From: an uncultured Caulobacterales bacterium
GTDB lineage: Bacteria; Pseudomonadota; Alphaproteobacteria; Caulobacterales; Caulobacteraceae
Direction of reading: 5' to 3'
NCBI GenBank assembly: GCA_903874895.1
Contig: CAIQUG010000064.1
Location: 1 to 55,231 of the forward strand
Length of the DNA: 55,231 bases
Under the pieces are notes generated by a model. The model was not told the DNA's origin. It did not search any database and saw only the letters and a program-made list of their open reading frames with translations. A program made the translations under genes and the position numbers. Numbering within the stretch: the first letter of the stretch is position 1; each line of letters starts with the position of its first letter. Positions 47,899-55,231 of the stretch are shown piece by piece.

Positions 47899-50019
47899 AT
47901 GTCGTCCGCCAAGCCGCCCAGACCGCCTGCTTCCGCCACCCCCGGCCCGCCCCGTGCCGAGGGGGACGAGGGACGCCGCGGCCAGCTGATCGAGATGACC
48001 CTCGATAGCCTGGCCGAGGTGGGCTATGTCGGCTCGACCCTGTCGCAGATCGCCGGGCGCGCCGGCGTGTCCCCTGGCCTGGTGGCGCACTATTTCGGCG
48101 ACAAGGACGGGCTGCTCGAGGCTGCGTTCCGCACGCTGACCACCCGGCTCGGCGAGGCCGTTCTGGCCCGCCTCAATTCCGCCGACGGCCCGCGGGAACG
48201 GGTGCAGGCGGTGATCGACGCCAATCTCGACGCCAAGGAATTCGACCAGCGGACCGGCTCCGCCTGGCTCGCCTTCTGGGGCCAGGTGCTGCACAACGAG
48301 AGCCTTCGCCGGGTGCAGCTGGTCTATCAGAAGCGGATGCTGTCCAACCTGCGTCACGCCCTGAAGATGCTGCTGCCCGGTGCGGAAGCCCGGCGGCTGG
48401 CGGCGATGATCGCGGCCATGATCGACGGTGTCTGGCTTCGCGCGGCGCTGTCCACCTGGCGGGAGGCGGACAGCGAAAGCGCCCGGGCCATGCTGACGGC
48501 CTTTGTCGACAGCCGTCTGGCGGCGATGGGTGCGGCGAAGGGGCCCGTTGTCCCGCCGCTGTTGCCTGGCGCATTCCGCAGCCATGTGGGCGGACGCTTC
48601 GTCGATGGTTCGGGGGCGACGTTCGAGACCCGCAATCCCGCGACCGGGGAACTGCTGGGCGTGGTCGAGATCGCGGGCCCGGACACGGTGGAGGCGGCCG
48701 TCGCCGCCGCCGTCGAAGGTCAGAAGGTCTGGGCGCGGATGACCGGGACAGAGCGCGGCCGGGTGCTGAAGCGCGCCGCCGACCTGCTCCGCGCGGCCAA
48801 TGCCGAACTGGCGGAGCTCGAGACCCGGGACACGGGCAAGCCGATCCAGGAGACCGTGGCCGTGGACGTCCTGTCCGGAGCCGACTGCCTCGAATATTTC
48901 GGCGGGGTGGCGGCGACCATCAGCGGCGAGCACATCGACCTTGGCCCGCAGGCTTTCGGCTATACCCGTCGGGAGCCCCTGGGCGTGGTCGCGGGCATCG
49001 GGGCCTGGAACTATCCCATCCAGATCGCCTGCTGGAAGTCCGCGCCGGCGCTGGCCTGCGGCAATGCGATGATCTTCAAGCCCGCCGACCTGACGCCGCT
49101 GACGGCGCTGCGGCTGGCCGAGATCTATGCGGAGGCGGGACTGCCGCCCGGTGTGTTCAATGTGGTTCAGGGCGGGGTGGAGACCGGGCGTCTTCTGTCC
49201 CGCCATCCCCTGATCCGCAAGGTATCTCTTACCGGCGCAGTGGAGACCGGCAAGAAGGTCATGGCGGATGCGGCCCCCTCCCTGAAGGCCGTGACCATGG
49301 AACTGGGAGGCAAGTCCCCGCTGATCGTGTTCGACGACGCGGACCTGGACAACGCGGTATCCGGGGCCCTGATGGCCAACTTCTATTCGGCGGGGGAGGT
49401 CTGCTCCAACGGCACGCGGGTGTTCGTGCACCGGTCGATCAAGGCGGTCTTCCTCGAGAAGCTGACGGCCCGGGTGGCAAGGATGGTGATCGGCGATCCC
49501 CTCGATCCGGCGACGCATGTGGGGGCCCTGATCTCCCGCGCGCACATGGACAAGGTTCTGGGCTACATCGAACAGGGCAAGTCCGAGGGCGCGCGGCTGG
49601 TGATGGGGGGCGAACGCCTCACCTCGGGTGCCCTGGCCCATGGCCATTTCGTCTCCCCCGCCATATTCGATGCGTGCACGGACGACATGACCATCGTCCG
49701 GGAGGAGATCTTCGGACCGGTGATGGCCGTGCTGGACTTCGATACCGAGGATGAGGTGCTGGCCCGGGCCAATGACACGGAGTTCGGCCTGTCGGCCGGC
49801 GTGTTCACCCGGGACCTGACCCGTGCCCACCGGGTGATTGCCGGGCTGCAGGCGGGGACATGCTGGATCAACCAGTACAATGTCACGCCGATCGAGCTGC
49901 CGTTCGGCGGCTACAAGGCCTCGGGTCTGGGCCGGGAGAACGGCCGTGCGGCCATCGAGCATTATACCCAGTTGAAGAGCGTCTATGTCGCCCTGGGCGA
50001 TATCGACGCCCCGTACTGA
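47899..50019 (+). CDS. betI-betB: BetI-BetB fusion: TetR-type repressor joined to betaine aldehyde dehydrogenase
   Basis: One uninterrupted 706-residue reading frame encodes two normally separate proteins. Residues 25-205 match BetI: an HTH ([32 protein letters not shown]) and effector domain ([20 protein letters not shown]). Residues 222-706 match BetB: a start like [23 protein letters not shown] site [20 protein letters not shown], general base Glu468 (MELGGKSPL), catalytic Cys502 ([11 protein letters not shown]), and the C-terminal [14 protein letters not shown]. BetB oxidises betaine aldehyde to the osmoprotectant glycine betaine; BetI represses bet genes until choline is present. About 15 residues link the halves. 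A GTG at the junction could give free BetB, but no good ribosome-binding site is obvious. betA follows after 8 bp. Confidence 0.93.
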   Translation: MSSAKPPRPPASATPGPPRAEGDEGRRGQLIEMTLDSLAEVGYVGSTLSQIAGRAGVSPGLVAHYFGDKDGLLEAAFRTLTTRLGEAVLARLNSADGPRERVQAVIDANLDAKEFDQRTGSAWLAFWGQVLHNESLRRVQLVYQKRMLSNLRHALKMLLPGAEARRLAAMIAAMIDGVWLRAALSTWREADSESARAMLTAFVDSRLAAMGAAKGPVVPPLLPGAFRSHVGGRFVDGSGATFETRNPATGELLGVVEIAGPDTVEAAVAAAVEGQKVWARMTGTERGRVLKRAADLLRAANAELAELETRDTGKPIQETVAVDVLSGADCLEYFGGVAATISGEHIDLGPQAFGYTRREPLGVVAGIGAWNYPIQIACWKSAPALACGNAMIFKPADLTPLTALRLAEIYAEAGLPPGVFNVVQGGVETGRLLSRHPLIRKVSLTGAVETGKKVMADAAPSLKAVTMELGGKSPLIVFDDADLDNAVSGALMANFYSAGEVCSNGTRVFVHRSIKAVFLEKLTARVARMVIGDPLDPATHVGALISRAHMDKVLGYIEQGKSEGARLVMGGERLTSGALAHGHFVSPAIFDACTDDMTIVREEIFGPVMAVLDFDTEDEVLARANDTEFGLSAGVFTRDLTRAHRVIAGLQAGTCWINQYNVTPIELPFGGYKASGLGRENGRAAIEHYTQLKSVYVALGDIDAPY

Positions 50020-50027
50020 GGCGGCGG

Positions 50028-51686
50028 ATGTCGGACGGGTTTGACTTCATCATCGTCGGCGCCGGCTCTGCGGGCTGCGTCATGGCCAACCGGCTGAGCG
50101 CGGACCCGGCGAACCGGGTGCTGCTGCTGGAGTCCGGGGGGGACGACCGCTCGATCTTCATCCAGATGCCGACGGCCCTGTCGATCCCCATGAACGACAA
50201 GCGCTACATCTGGGACTATGAGGCCGAACCCGAACCGGCACTGGGCGGACGGCGGCTGCATACGCCCCGGGGCCGGGTGCTGGGGGGCTCGTCGGCCATC
50301 AACGGCATGGTCTATGTCCGCGGCAATCCCCTCGACTTCGAGCGCTGGCGGGACGAAGGCGCGCAGGGCTGGGGCTATGCCGACGTGCTGCCCTATTTCA
50401 AGCGGGCGGAGGACCGCGCCGAGGGCGGCGACGCCTGGCGCGGCGCCGGCGGGCCCCTGAAGACCCGGTATGGGACCCTGAAGAACCCCCTGCACGCCGC
50501 CTGGCTGGCGGCAGCGGCGGTGGCCGGTTATCCGCACACGGACGACATCAATGGCCGCCAGCAGGAAGGCTTCGGCCGGATGGACATGACGGTGGGCGAG
50601 GGGCGGCGCTGGAGTGCGGCCACCGCCTATCTGAAGCCTGCGCGGAACCGTCCGAACCTGGTCGTCCGGACCCATGCACAGGTCCTGCGCATCGACTTCG
50701 AGGGGCGGCGCGCGGTTGGTGTCACCTACCGGCAGGGGGACCAGACCATCACGGTCCGCGCCGGGCGGGAGGTGGTGCTGGCCGGCGGCGCGATCAACTC
50801 GCCCCAGCTTCTGAAGCTGTCCGGCATCGGCCCGGCGGACGAGCTGCGCCGCCATGGCCTGCCGGTGGTCGCCGATCGGGCCGGGGTGGGAGAGAACCTG
50901 CAGGATCACCTGGAATTCTACTTCCAGATTGCCAGCAAGCTGCCGGTGACCCTCTATTCGGCCATGAACCCCCTCGCCCAGTTCCTGATCGGGGCGCGGT
51001 GGGTGCTGTTGAAGGATGGGCTGGGCGCCACCAACCATTTCGAGAGCTGCGGCTTCATCCGCAGCCGGGCCGGGATCCGCTATCCGGACATCCAGTACCA
51101 TTTCCTGCCCCTCGCCGTGACCTATGACGGCCAGTCCATGGCCAAGCAGCACGGCTTCCAGGCCCATGTGGGGCCCATGCGATCGAAGAGCCGGGGCTGG
51201 GTGCGGCTGCGCTCCCCCGACCCGTCGGCCAAGCCCGAGATCCGCTTCAACTACATGAGCCATCCCGATGACTGGGCCGAGATGCGCGCCTGCGTCCGCC
51301 TGACCCGGGAGATCTTTGCCCAGGCCCCCTTCGATCCCTATCGGGGGGAGGAGCTGCAGCCGGGGGCCCATGTCACCGATGACGAAGCCATCGACGCCTT
51401 CATCCGCGACAAGGTGGAGACCGCCTACCACCCCTCCTGCAGCTGCCGCATGGGTCGCGCCGACGACCCCCTGGCCGTGGTGGACCCGCAGGCCCGGGTC
51501 ATCGGGGTGGAGGGTCTGCGGGTGGCCGACGCCTCGATCATGCCGTCGATCACCACGGGGAACCTGAACGCCCCGACCATCATGCTGGCGGAAAAGGTGT
51601 CTGACCACATCCTTGGCAAGACACCGCTTCCGCCGTCGAATGCCGATGTCTTCATCGCCGGTGACTGGGAGACCGCACAACGGTAG
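50028..51686 (+). CDS. betA: Choline dehydrogenase
   Basis: This 552-residue GMC flavoprotein oxidises choline to betaine aldehyde at the membrane, feeding BetB. It has [20 protein letters not shown] at the start, the GMC signatures [18 protein letters not shown] and [18 protein letters not shown], and the BetA-like stretches [19 protein letters not shown] and [20 protein letters not shown]. The catalytic histidine is in [12 protein letters not shown] and the asparagine in [17 protein letters not shown]. The ATG lies 8 bp after the fusion gene, so the operon makes choline to glycine betaine in two steps. Its length equals E. coli BetA. No choline transporter (BetT) or ABC system is in view. 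Confidence 0.95.
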   Translation: MSDGFDFIIVGAGSAGCVMANRLSADPANRVLLLESGGDDRSIFIQMPTALSIPMNDKRYIWDYEAEPEPALGGRRLHTPRGRVLGGSSAINGMVYVRGNPLDFERWRDEGAQGWGYADVLPYFKRAEDRAEGGDAWRGAGGPLKTRYGTLKNPLHAAWLAAAAVAGYPHTDDINGRQQEGFGRMDMTVGEGRRWSAATAYLKPARNRPNLVVRTHAQVLRIDFEGRRAVGVTYRQGDQTITVRAGREVVLAGGAINSPQLLKLSGIGPADELRRHGLPVVADRAGVGENLQDHLEFYFQIASKLPVTLYSAMNPLAQFLIGARWVLLKDGLGATNHFESCGFIRSRAGIRYPDIQYHFLPLAVTYDGQSMAKQHGFQAHVGPMRSKSRGWVRLRSPDPSAKPEIRFNYMSHPDDWAEMRACVRLTREIFAQAPFDPYRGEELQPGAHVTDDEAIDAFIRDKVETAYHPSCSCRMGRADDPLAVVDPQARVIGVEGLRVADASIMPSITTGNLNAPTIMLAEKVSDHILGKTPLPPSNADVFIAGDWETAQR

Positions 51687-51840
51687 TGGCGCAAATGCAA
51701 CCGCCTGCGGCGCAGGACGGATATGACGACTCCATGACGGAATCGCGCGGGCTCGTGGCGCAATGGTTCAAGTGACGGACACCGAGCCGGACGTACATTT
51801 TTAACCACACGGCGGCAGCGCCGGAATGAGGATCACGACC

Positions 51841-54177
51841 ATGGCTCGGATATACCCATCGGCGACCGCCCTTCGCTCCGCCCTTCTGTCGGGCGCCGCA
51901 CTGGCAACCCTTGGCCTCGCGCCGACCGTCGCAACGGCCGCCGCCGCCCCGGCCGCACCGCCGGCTGCGGATCAGGTGGAGCAGGTGGTTGTCACCGCCC
52001 AGCGCCGGGAGCAGCGGCTGCAGGACGTGGGGATCGCCGTGACCGTGGTGGGCTCCGCCCAGCTGGCCAGCCAGGGGATCAAGGACTCCACCGATCTCGT
52101 CCGGGACGTCCCTGGCCTGAAGATGAACGAGTACACGCCGTCCGCCGTGGTCTTCAACATCCGCGGCGTGTCGCAGAACGACTTCGGTGACGAGCAGGAG
52201 CCGCCGGTCGCCGTCTATCAGGACGACAGCTATTCCAGCTCCTTCGTCTCCGCGGGCTTCCCCCTGTTCGACCTGCAGCGGGTCGAGGTGCTGCGCGGGC
52301 CGCAGGGTACCCTGTTCGGCCGCAACGCCACCGGTGGCGCCATCCAGTTCATCTCCAACAAGCCCACCAAGGACTTCCAGTCCGACCTGACCGTGGGCAC
52401 CGGCAGCTATCAGGACTTCAATGTCCAGGGGGCCATTTCCGGTTCGATCACCGACCGGCTGCAGGCGCGCCTCTCCGGAATGCAGGAAGAGGCCGACGGC
52501 TACATCAAGAACCTGGACCCCAAGATCGCCAGCCGCGGTGCCATCCACCACTGGGCCGTGCGCGGGATCTTCGCCTGGCAGCCCAATGACGAGACCGACG
52601 TCACCCTGAACCTGCGCTATGCCCGCAACCCGCACGAACACTCCGCCGGCATGTATGCCTGGGAAGGGGCCAATCCCGACATTCACAACCAGGGGGTCTA
52701 CACCCAGTCCGGCCCGGACTTCAGCGGTTACGAGAATACCGCGCTGGACCCGCAGCGGGGCGGCAATCCCTTCCTGACCGAGGCCCGCGGGCCGTCCTAC
52801 ACGGACCGCACGCTGTTCGGCGCCAATCTGAAGGTGGAGTTCCCCTTGGGCGCGCTGCGCGTCACCTCGATCACGGACGTGCAGAGCAACGGCAAGCACT
52901 ATCTCGAGGATCCCAGCGCCTCCCCCAGCCACCAGGTGAACTTCACCCAGAATGCCAATGTGAAGCAGGCCTCCGAGGAAATCCGGGCGTCCGGCCATTT
53001 CGGCGACCACGAGCTGGTGGTCGGGGCCTTCGCCATGAACGTCAGCGGCTACTACACCGCCTCGTACGCGCTGCCGGCGCCGCAGAACGGCTATCACACG
53101 GTCTATGACGTGGGCGGTGCCTACGGTCCCTATGTGCCGAACGTGACCTTCACCCAGGACACCACCTCCTACGCCCTGTTCGCCCAGGACGAGTGGACCC
53201 TGCCCAACAATTTCAAGGCCATTTTCGGTGCCCGTTACTGGAATGACGAGCGCAAGGTCAACTACGATGCGTTCGATACCTATGCCGAGCACATCATCTT
53301 CAACACGCGCCAGGTCTACGCCTTCAACGGCACCTCTGCGGTGACGGCGGGCATCAATCTGAAGCCGTCGGACGCGGACAAGACCTTCGACGACTATTCC
53401 GTCCGGGCGGAGCTGGACTGGAAGCCGACGAAGGATGTTCTGGTCTATGGCAGCTTCAACCGCGGGTCCAAGAGCGGCGGCTTCACCCTGTCCACCGCCA
53501 CGCCCTTTGCCGGCTACGAGGCGGCGTTCCTCAACGGCATTCCGTACAAGCCGGAAGTGCTGAACGCCTATGAAGTGGGCTTCAAGTCGACCCTGCCGCT
53601 GAAGACCACGCTGAACGTCACGGCCTTCTACTACGACTACACGAACTACCAGGCCTTCACCTACCAGCAGTTCGTGGAGAGCGTGGTCAACAAGAAGGCG
53701 AACGAGGAGGGCTTCGAGGTCGAACTGGTCTCGCACCCGGTGCAGGGCCTGACCCTGCAGGGCTCCACTTCGCTGCTCGACAACCAGGTGAAGAACGTGA
53801 ACCTGCCGGACGGCACCCTCGTGGACCGCCAACTGCCCCAGGCCCCGCACACCTCCGCCCAGGGGCTGGCGCGGTACGAGTTTCCGGTGGGTCCCGGCTA
53901 TCTGGCCCTGCAGGGGGATGTTCAGTACACCGGCAAGTTCTGCTTCTCGGTGCTCTGCGCACCGGTGGAGCGGGAAGGGGCGCACACGGTCTACAATGCC
54001 CGTGTCAGCTGGGCCCCCACGGGCAAGAAGTGGGAAGCCGCCTTCTTCCTCAACAACATCACCAACGAGATCTACCGCGTCTATACCTATGACGTGGCGC
54101 TCTCCACCGGCCAGATCCCCAGCGTCTATGCCAAGCCGCAGACCTGGGGCGTCAGCCTGACCTATCACTTCAACTAG
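51841..54177 (+). CDS. TonB-dependent outer-membrane receptor
   Basis: This 778-residue protein has a signal peptide (AALATLGLAPTVATAAAA), a TonB-box region VEQVVVTAQRREQ, and a plug domain (LQDVGIAVTVV to about residue 175) containing LQRVEVLRGPQGTLFGRNAT and GGAIQFISNKP. The 22-strand barrel closes with the family-typical terminal phenylalanine-containing strand (WGVSLTYHFN). The start at 51841 has GAGG 9 bp upstream; an in-frame ATG at 51826 would add five residues. The ligand could be a siderophore, vitamin or oligosaccharide; there is no diagnostic neighbour. Its stop TAG is formed at an IS630 insertion site and the protein is not truncated. Confidence 0.95.
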   Translation: MARIYPSATALRSALLSGAALATLGLAPTVATAAAAPAAPPAADQVEQVVVTAQRREQRLQDVGIAVTVVGSAQLASQGIKDSTDLVRDVPGLKMNEYTPSAVVFNIRGVSQNDFGDEQEPPVAVYQDDSYSSSFVSAGFPLFDLQRVEVLRGPQGTLFGRNATGGAIQFISNKPTKDFQSDLTVGTGSYQDFNVQGAISGSITDRLQARLSGMQEEADGYIKNLDPKIASRGAIHHWAVRGIFAWQPNDETDVTLNLRYARNPHEHSAGMYAWEGANPDIHNQGVYTQSGPDFSGYENTALDPQRGGNPFLTEARGPSYTDRTLFGANLKVEFPLGALRVTSITDVQSNGKHYLEDPSASPSHQVNFTQNANVKQASEEIRASGHFGDHELVVGAFAMNVSGYYTASYALPAPQNGYHTVYDVGGAYGPYVPNVTFTQDTTSYALFAQDEWTLPNNFKAIFGARYWNDERKVNYDAFDTYAEHIIFNTRQVYAFNGTSAVTAGINLKPSDADKTFDDYSVRAELDWKPTKDVLVYGSFNRGSKSGGFTLSTATPFAGYEAAFLNGIPYKPEVLNAYEVGFKSTLPLKTTLNVTAFYYDYTNYQAFTYQQFVESVVNKKANEEGFEVELVSHPVQGLTLQGSTSLLDNQVKNVNLPDGTLVDRQLPQAPHTSAQGLARYEFPVGPGYLALQGDVQYTGKFCFSVLCAPVEREGAHTVYNARVSWAPTGKKWEAAFFLNNITNEIYRVYTYDVALSTGQIPSVYAKPQTWGVSLTYHFN

Positions 54178-54188
54178 AGCGGTTCACG
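54177..54188 (+). repeat. IS630 left terminal inverted repeat
   Basis: GAGCGGTTCACG is the exact complement of the right end at 55216-55227. The preceding TA (54175-54176) is the target-site dinucleotide. Confidence 0.92.
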
Positions 54189-54267
54189 GCCTGATTGAAT
54201 CGAATGGGATTCCCCTGAACGCCGAATAGTGATTCACGCTACCTGTCGGAACGGGAGGCCGACATGG

Positions 54268-54654
54268 ATGGTGAGATCTCTGTCGATGGACCTGCGGAGC
54301 CGGGTCATTCAAGCGGTCAATGAGGGGGCTTCTCGCCGGGAGGCAGCAGCCCGTTTCGGCGTGAGCGCGGCCAGCGCGGTTCGATGGTGCGCCCGACTGC
54401 GCGACACGGGCGATGCATCGCCCAAGAAACAGGGCGGAGATCGAGTATCCCATCGGATCGAGGCCCACAGCGAGCTGATCTTGAGCCTTCTGGACGAGAC
54501 GAGGGATCAGACGCTGTTCGAGCTGCGCGACCGATTGGCTCAACACGGCGTCCGGACGAACCACACGACCCTGTGGCGGTTCTTCCACCGTCACGGGATC
54601 ACGCGCAAAAAAAGACTGCCCACGCCGCGGAGCAGGATCGACCTGACATCCTGA
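54268..54654 (+). CDS. IS630 transposase OrfA (HTH part)
   Basis: This 128-residue N-terminal part of the transposase binds the terminal repeats. It has a helix-turn-helix of the IS630 type (LRSRVIQAVNEGASRREAAA, FGVSAASAVRWCARLRDTGD), a linker, and a second DNA-binding segment (LFELRDRLAQHGVRTNHTTL, WRFFHRHGITRKK). The ATG at 54268 has GGGAGG upstream and gives the family start MVRSLSMDLR. The frame ends at 54654 after the A7 slippery run at 54607, where a -1 shift leads into the catalytic frame. Confidence 0.9.
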   Translation: MVRSLSMDLRSRVIQAVNEGASRREAAARFGVSAASAVRWCARLRDTGDASPKKQGGDRVSHRIEAHSELILSLLDETRDQTLFELRDRLAQHGVRTNHTTLWRFFHRHGITRKKRLPTPRSRIDLTS

Positions 54655-55214
54655 GTCGCCGGCAGGCCTGGTTCGATGCGCAACTCGACCTTGATCCCGA
54701 ACGCCTTGTGTTCATTGACGAGACTTGGGCGTCGACCAAGATGGCGCGGACGCATGGCCGGGCCGTCAGGGGACAACGGCTAAGGATGAGCGTGCCGCAT
54801 GGTCACTGGAAAACGACCACCTTCGTCGCCGGCCTTCGGCTCACCGGCATGGTCGCGCCAATGGTCTTGGATGGGCCAATCAACCGCGAGGCGTTCGAGG
54901 CCTATGTGCAGCAGTTCCTGGTCCCCGATCTGAGGCCCGGCGACATCGTCATCATGGACAATCTCGGCAGCCACAAGAGCCCCCTCGTGGAAGCCGCAAT
55001 CAAGGCTGCCGGCGCAGAGCTGATGTTCCTGCCGCCCTACAGCCCGGACTTCAACCCGATCGAAAAGGCGTTCTCGAAGCTCAAGGCCCTGCTGCGCAAA
55101 GCCGCAGAGCGTACGGTCGAGGGGCTGTGGAACGCGATCGGTCGCTTCGTTGACGCCTTCACCCCCCAAGAATGCGCCAACTTCTTCGCCGCCGCCGGAT
55201 ATGACGCTATCTGA
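54384..55214 (+). CDS. IS630 transposase OrfB (DDE catalytic part, reached by -1 frameshift)
   Basis: The catalytic domain is coding only from about 54606 onward; the earlier part of this open frame is a shadow of OrfA. DDE residues are visible: the first aspartate in LVFIDETWASTKMARTHG, the second in DIVIMDNLGSHKS, and the glutamate in PPYSPDFNPIEKAFSKLK. The entry is made by slipping back one base on AAAAAAAG, giving a fused protein of about 315 residues, as in other IS630 elements. The TGA at 55212-55214 lies 1 bp before the right inverted repeat. Confidence 0.9.
   Translation: MVRPTARHGRCIAQETGRRSSIPSDRGPQRADLEPSGRDEGSDAVRAARPIGSTRRPDEPHDPVAVLPPSRDHAQKKTAHAAEQDRPDILSRRQAWFDAQLDLDPERLVFIDETWASTKMARTHGRAVRGQRLRMSVPHGHWKTTTFVAGLRLTGMVAPMVLDGPINREAFEAYVQQFLVPDLRPGDIVIMDNLGSHKSPLVEAAIKAAGAELMFLPPYSPDFNPIEKAFSKLKALLRKAAERTVEGLWNAIGRFVDAFTPQECANFFAAAGYDAI
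54607..54613 (+). other. Slippery A7 run for programmed -1 frameshifting
   Basis: Seven adenines followed by G. In the OrfA frame it is read AAA AAA AGA; slipping back one base gives AAA AAA AAG and enters the DDE frame. This is the standard arrangement for two-frame IS630 transposases. Confidence 0.8.
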
Positions 55215-55215
55215 T

Positions 55216-55227
55216 CGTGAACCGCTC
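55216..55227 (-). repeat. IS630 right terminal inverted repeat
   Basis: CGTGAACCGCTC is the exact reverse complement of the left end; the following TA (55228-55229) is the duplicated target dinucleotide. Confidence 0.92.
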
Positions 55228-55231
55228 TAGG

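Larger units (their letters stand above)
54177..55227 (+). mobile_element. IS630-family insertion sequence, complete
   Basis: This is a 1051-bp element bounded by 12-bp perfect terminal inverted repeats, GAGCGGTTCACG (54177-54188) and its complement CGTGAACCGCTC (55216-55227). It is flanked by TA on both sides (54175-54176 and 55228-55229), the target duplication characteristic of IS630/Tc1-mariner. It encodes a two-frame DDE transposase. The left TA is the first two bases of the TonB receptor stop codon. Both ends are intact and no stop interrupts the frames, so it looks recent and potentially active. Confidence 0.93.

Noticed and set aside
47881-49962. 693-residue open frame antisense to the BetI-BetB fusion
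   Set aside because: It does not weaken the fusion: the sense strand carries both complete domains and catalytic residues.
51652-54168. 838-residue open frame antisense to the TonB receptor
   Set aside because: It is Val/Gly/His-rich without motifs and is explained by GC-rich codon bias of the receptor.
54384-54605. First part of the transposase OrfB frame as an independent protein
   Set aside because: It is out-of-frame OrfA sequence; the catalytic frame is meaningful only after the A7 run.
1-55231. tRNA, rRNA or CRISPR arrays
   Set aside because: Reading the intergenic gaps showed no cloverleaf-compatible segment, no rRNA-like sequence and no regularly spaced repeats; nearly all sequence is protein-coding.

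Overview
The window is high-GC alphaproteobacterial chromosome. The evidence is a full-length CtrA master regulator preceded by a cluster of GANTC (CcrM-type) methylation sites, a DUF3126 protein, the PHA repressor PhaR, a TonB-dependent receptor of the type abundant in Caulobacterales, Sphingomonadales and some Rhodospirillales, and dense, ATGA-overlapping operons. Genus cannot be fixed from the sequence. I see no rRNA, tRNA or CRISPR. The only clear mobile element is an IS630-family insertion at the right edge.

Layout. (1) 3-7026: end of a CPBP membrane protease, purL, and a tripartite drug-efflux operon (HlyD adaptor, DHA2 pump, NodT outer-membrane lipoprotein) divergent from a LysR regulator (7196-8164). 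(2) 8344-13342: a membrane MHYT-like/PAS/GGDEF/EAL protein behind a perfect TTAA-N7-TTAA CtrA box, a nitroreductase, a Nudix hydrolase overlapping cysE, and DUF3126. (3) 13343-16640: ctrA with its AT-rich GANTC-rich leader and a strong terminator, phaR and purB. (4) 16665-22630: secreted alpha/beta hydrolase, a LytTR-SDR-GMC oxidoreductase operon, and a TolC-type protein. (5) 22738-27601: a phosphonate-catabolism locus (phnX plus FAD amine oxidoreductase, divergent from an HD-domain oxygenase and a secreted metallophosphoesterase), then a GST. (6) 27702-30267: a perfect FNR/FixK box followed by a Cyc2-like fused cytochrome-porin, a periplasmic hemerythrin-like protein and a class I cytochrome c. 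(7) 30276-38712: aldo/keto reductase, a divergent P450/carotenoid-oxygenase pair, MHS transporter, membrane-fused alpha/beta hydrolase, 2OG dioxygenase, short PhnA protein, glutathione peroxidase. (8) 38716-45939: a three-gene overlapping glycerol-type operon (glpD, FAD-linked oxidase, FGGY kinase) divergent from a hybrid histidine kinase. (9) 45970-47555: a translationally coupled pair whose first gene looks like an uncharacterised proteasome-type Ntn hydrolase. (10) 47873-51686: a glycine-betaine operon in which the repressor BetI and the enzyme BetB are one 706-residue polypeptide, followed by betA. (11) 51841-55231: a TonB receptor whose stop codon is the insertion point of the IS630 element.

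The strongest candidates for undescribed biology are the BetI-BetB regulator-enzyme fusion, the proteasome-like coupled pair, and the FNR-boxed cytochrome-porin/hemerythrin/cytochrome c operon. All functional statements are read from motifs and context by eye; no database search was run.
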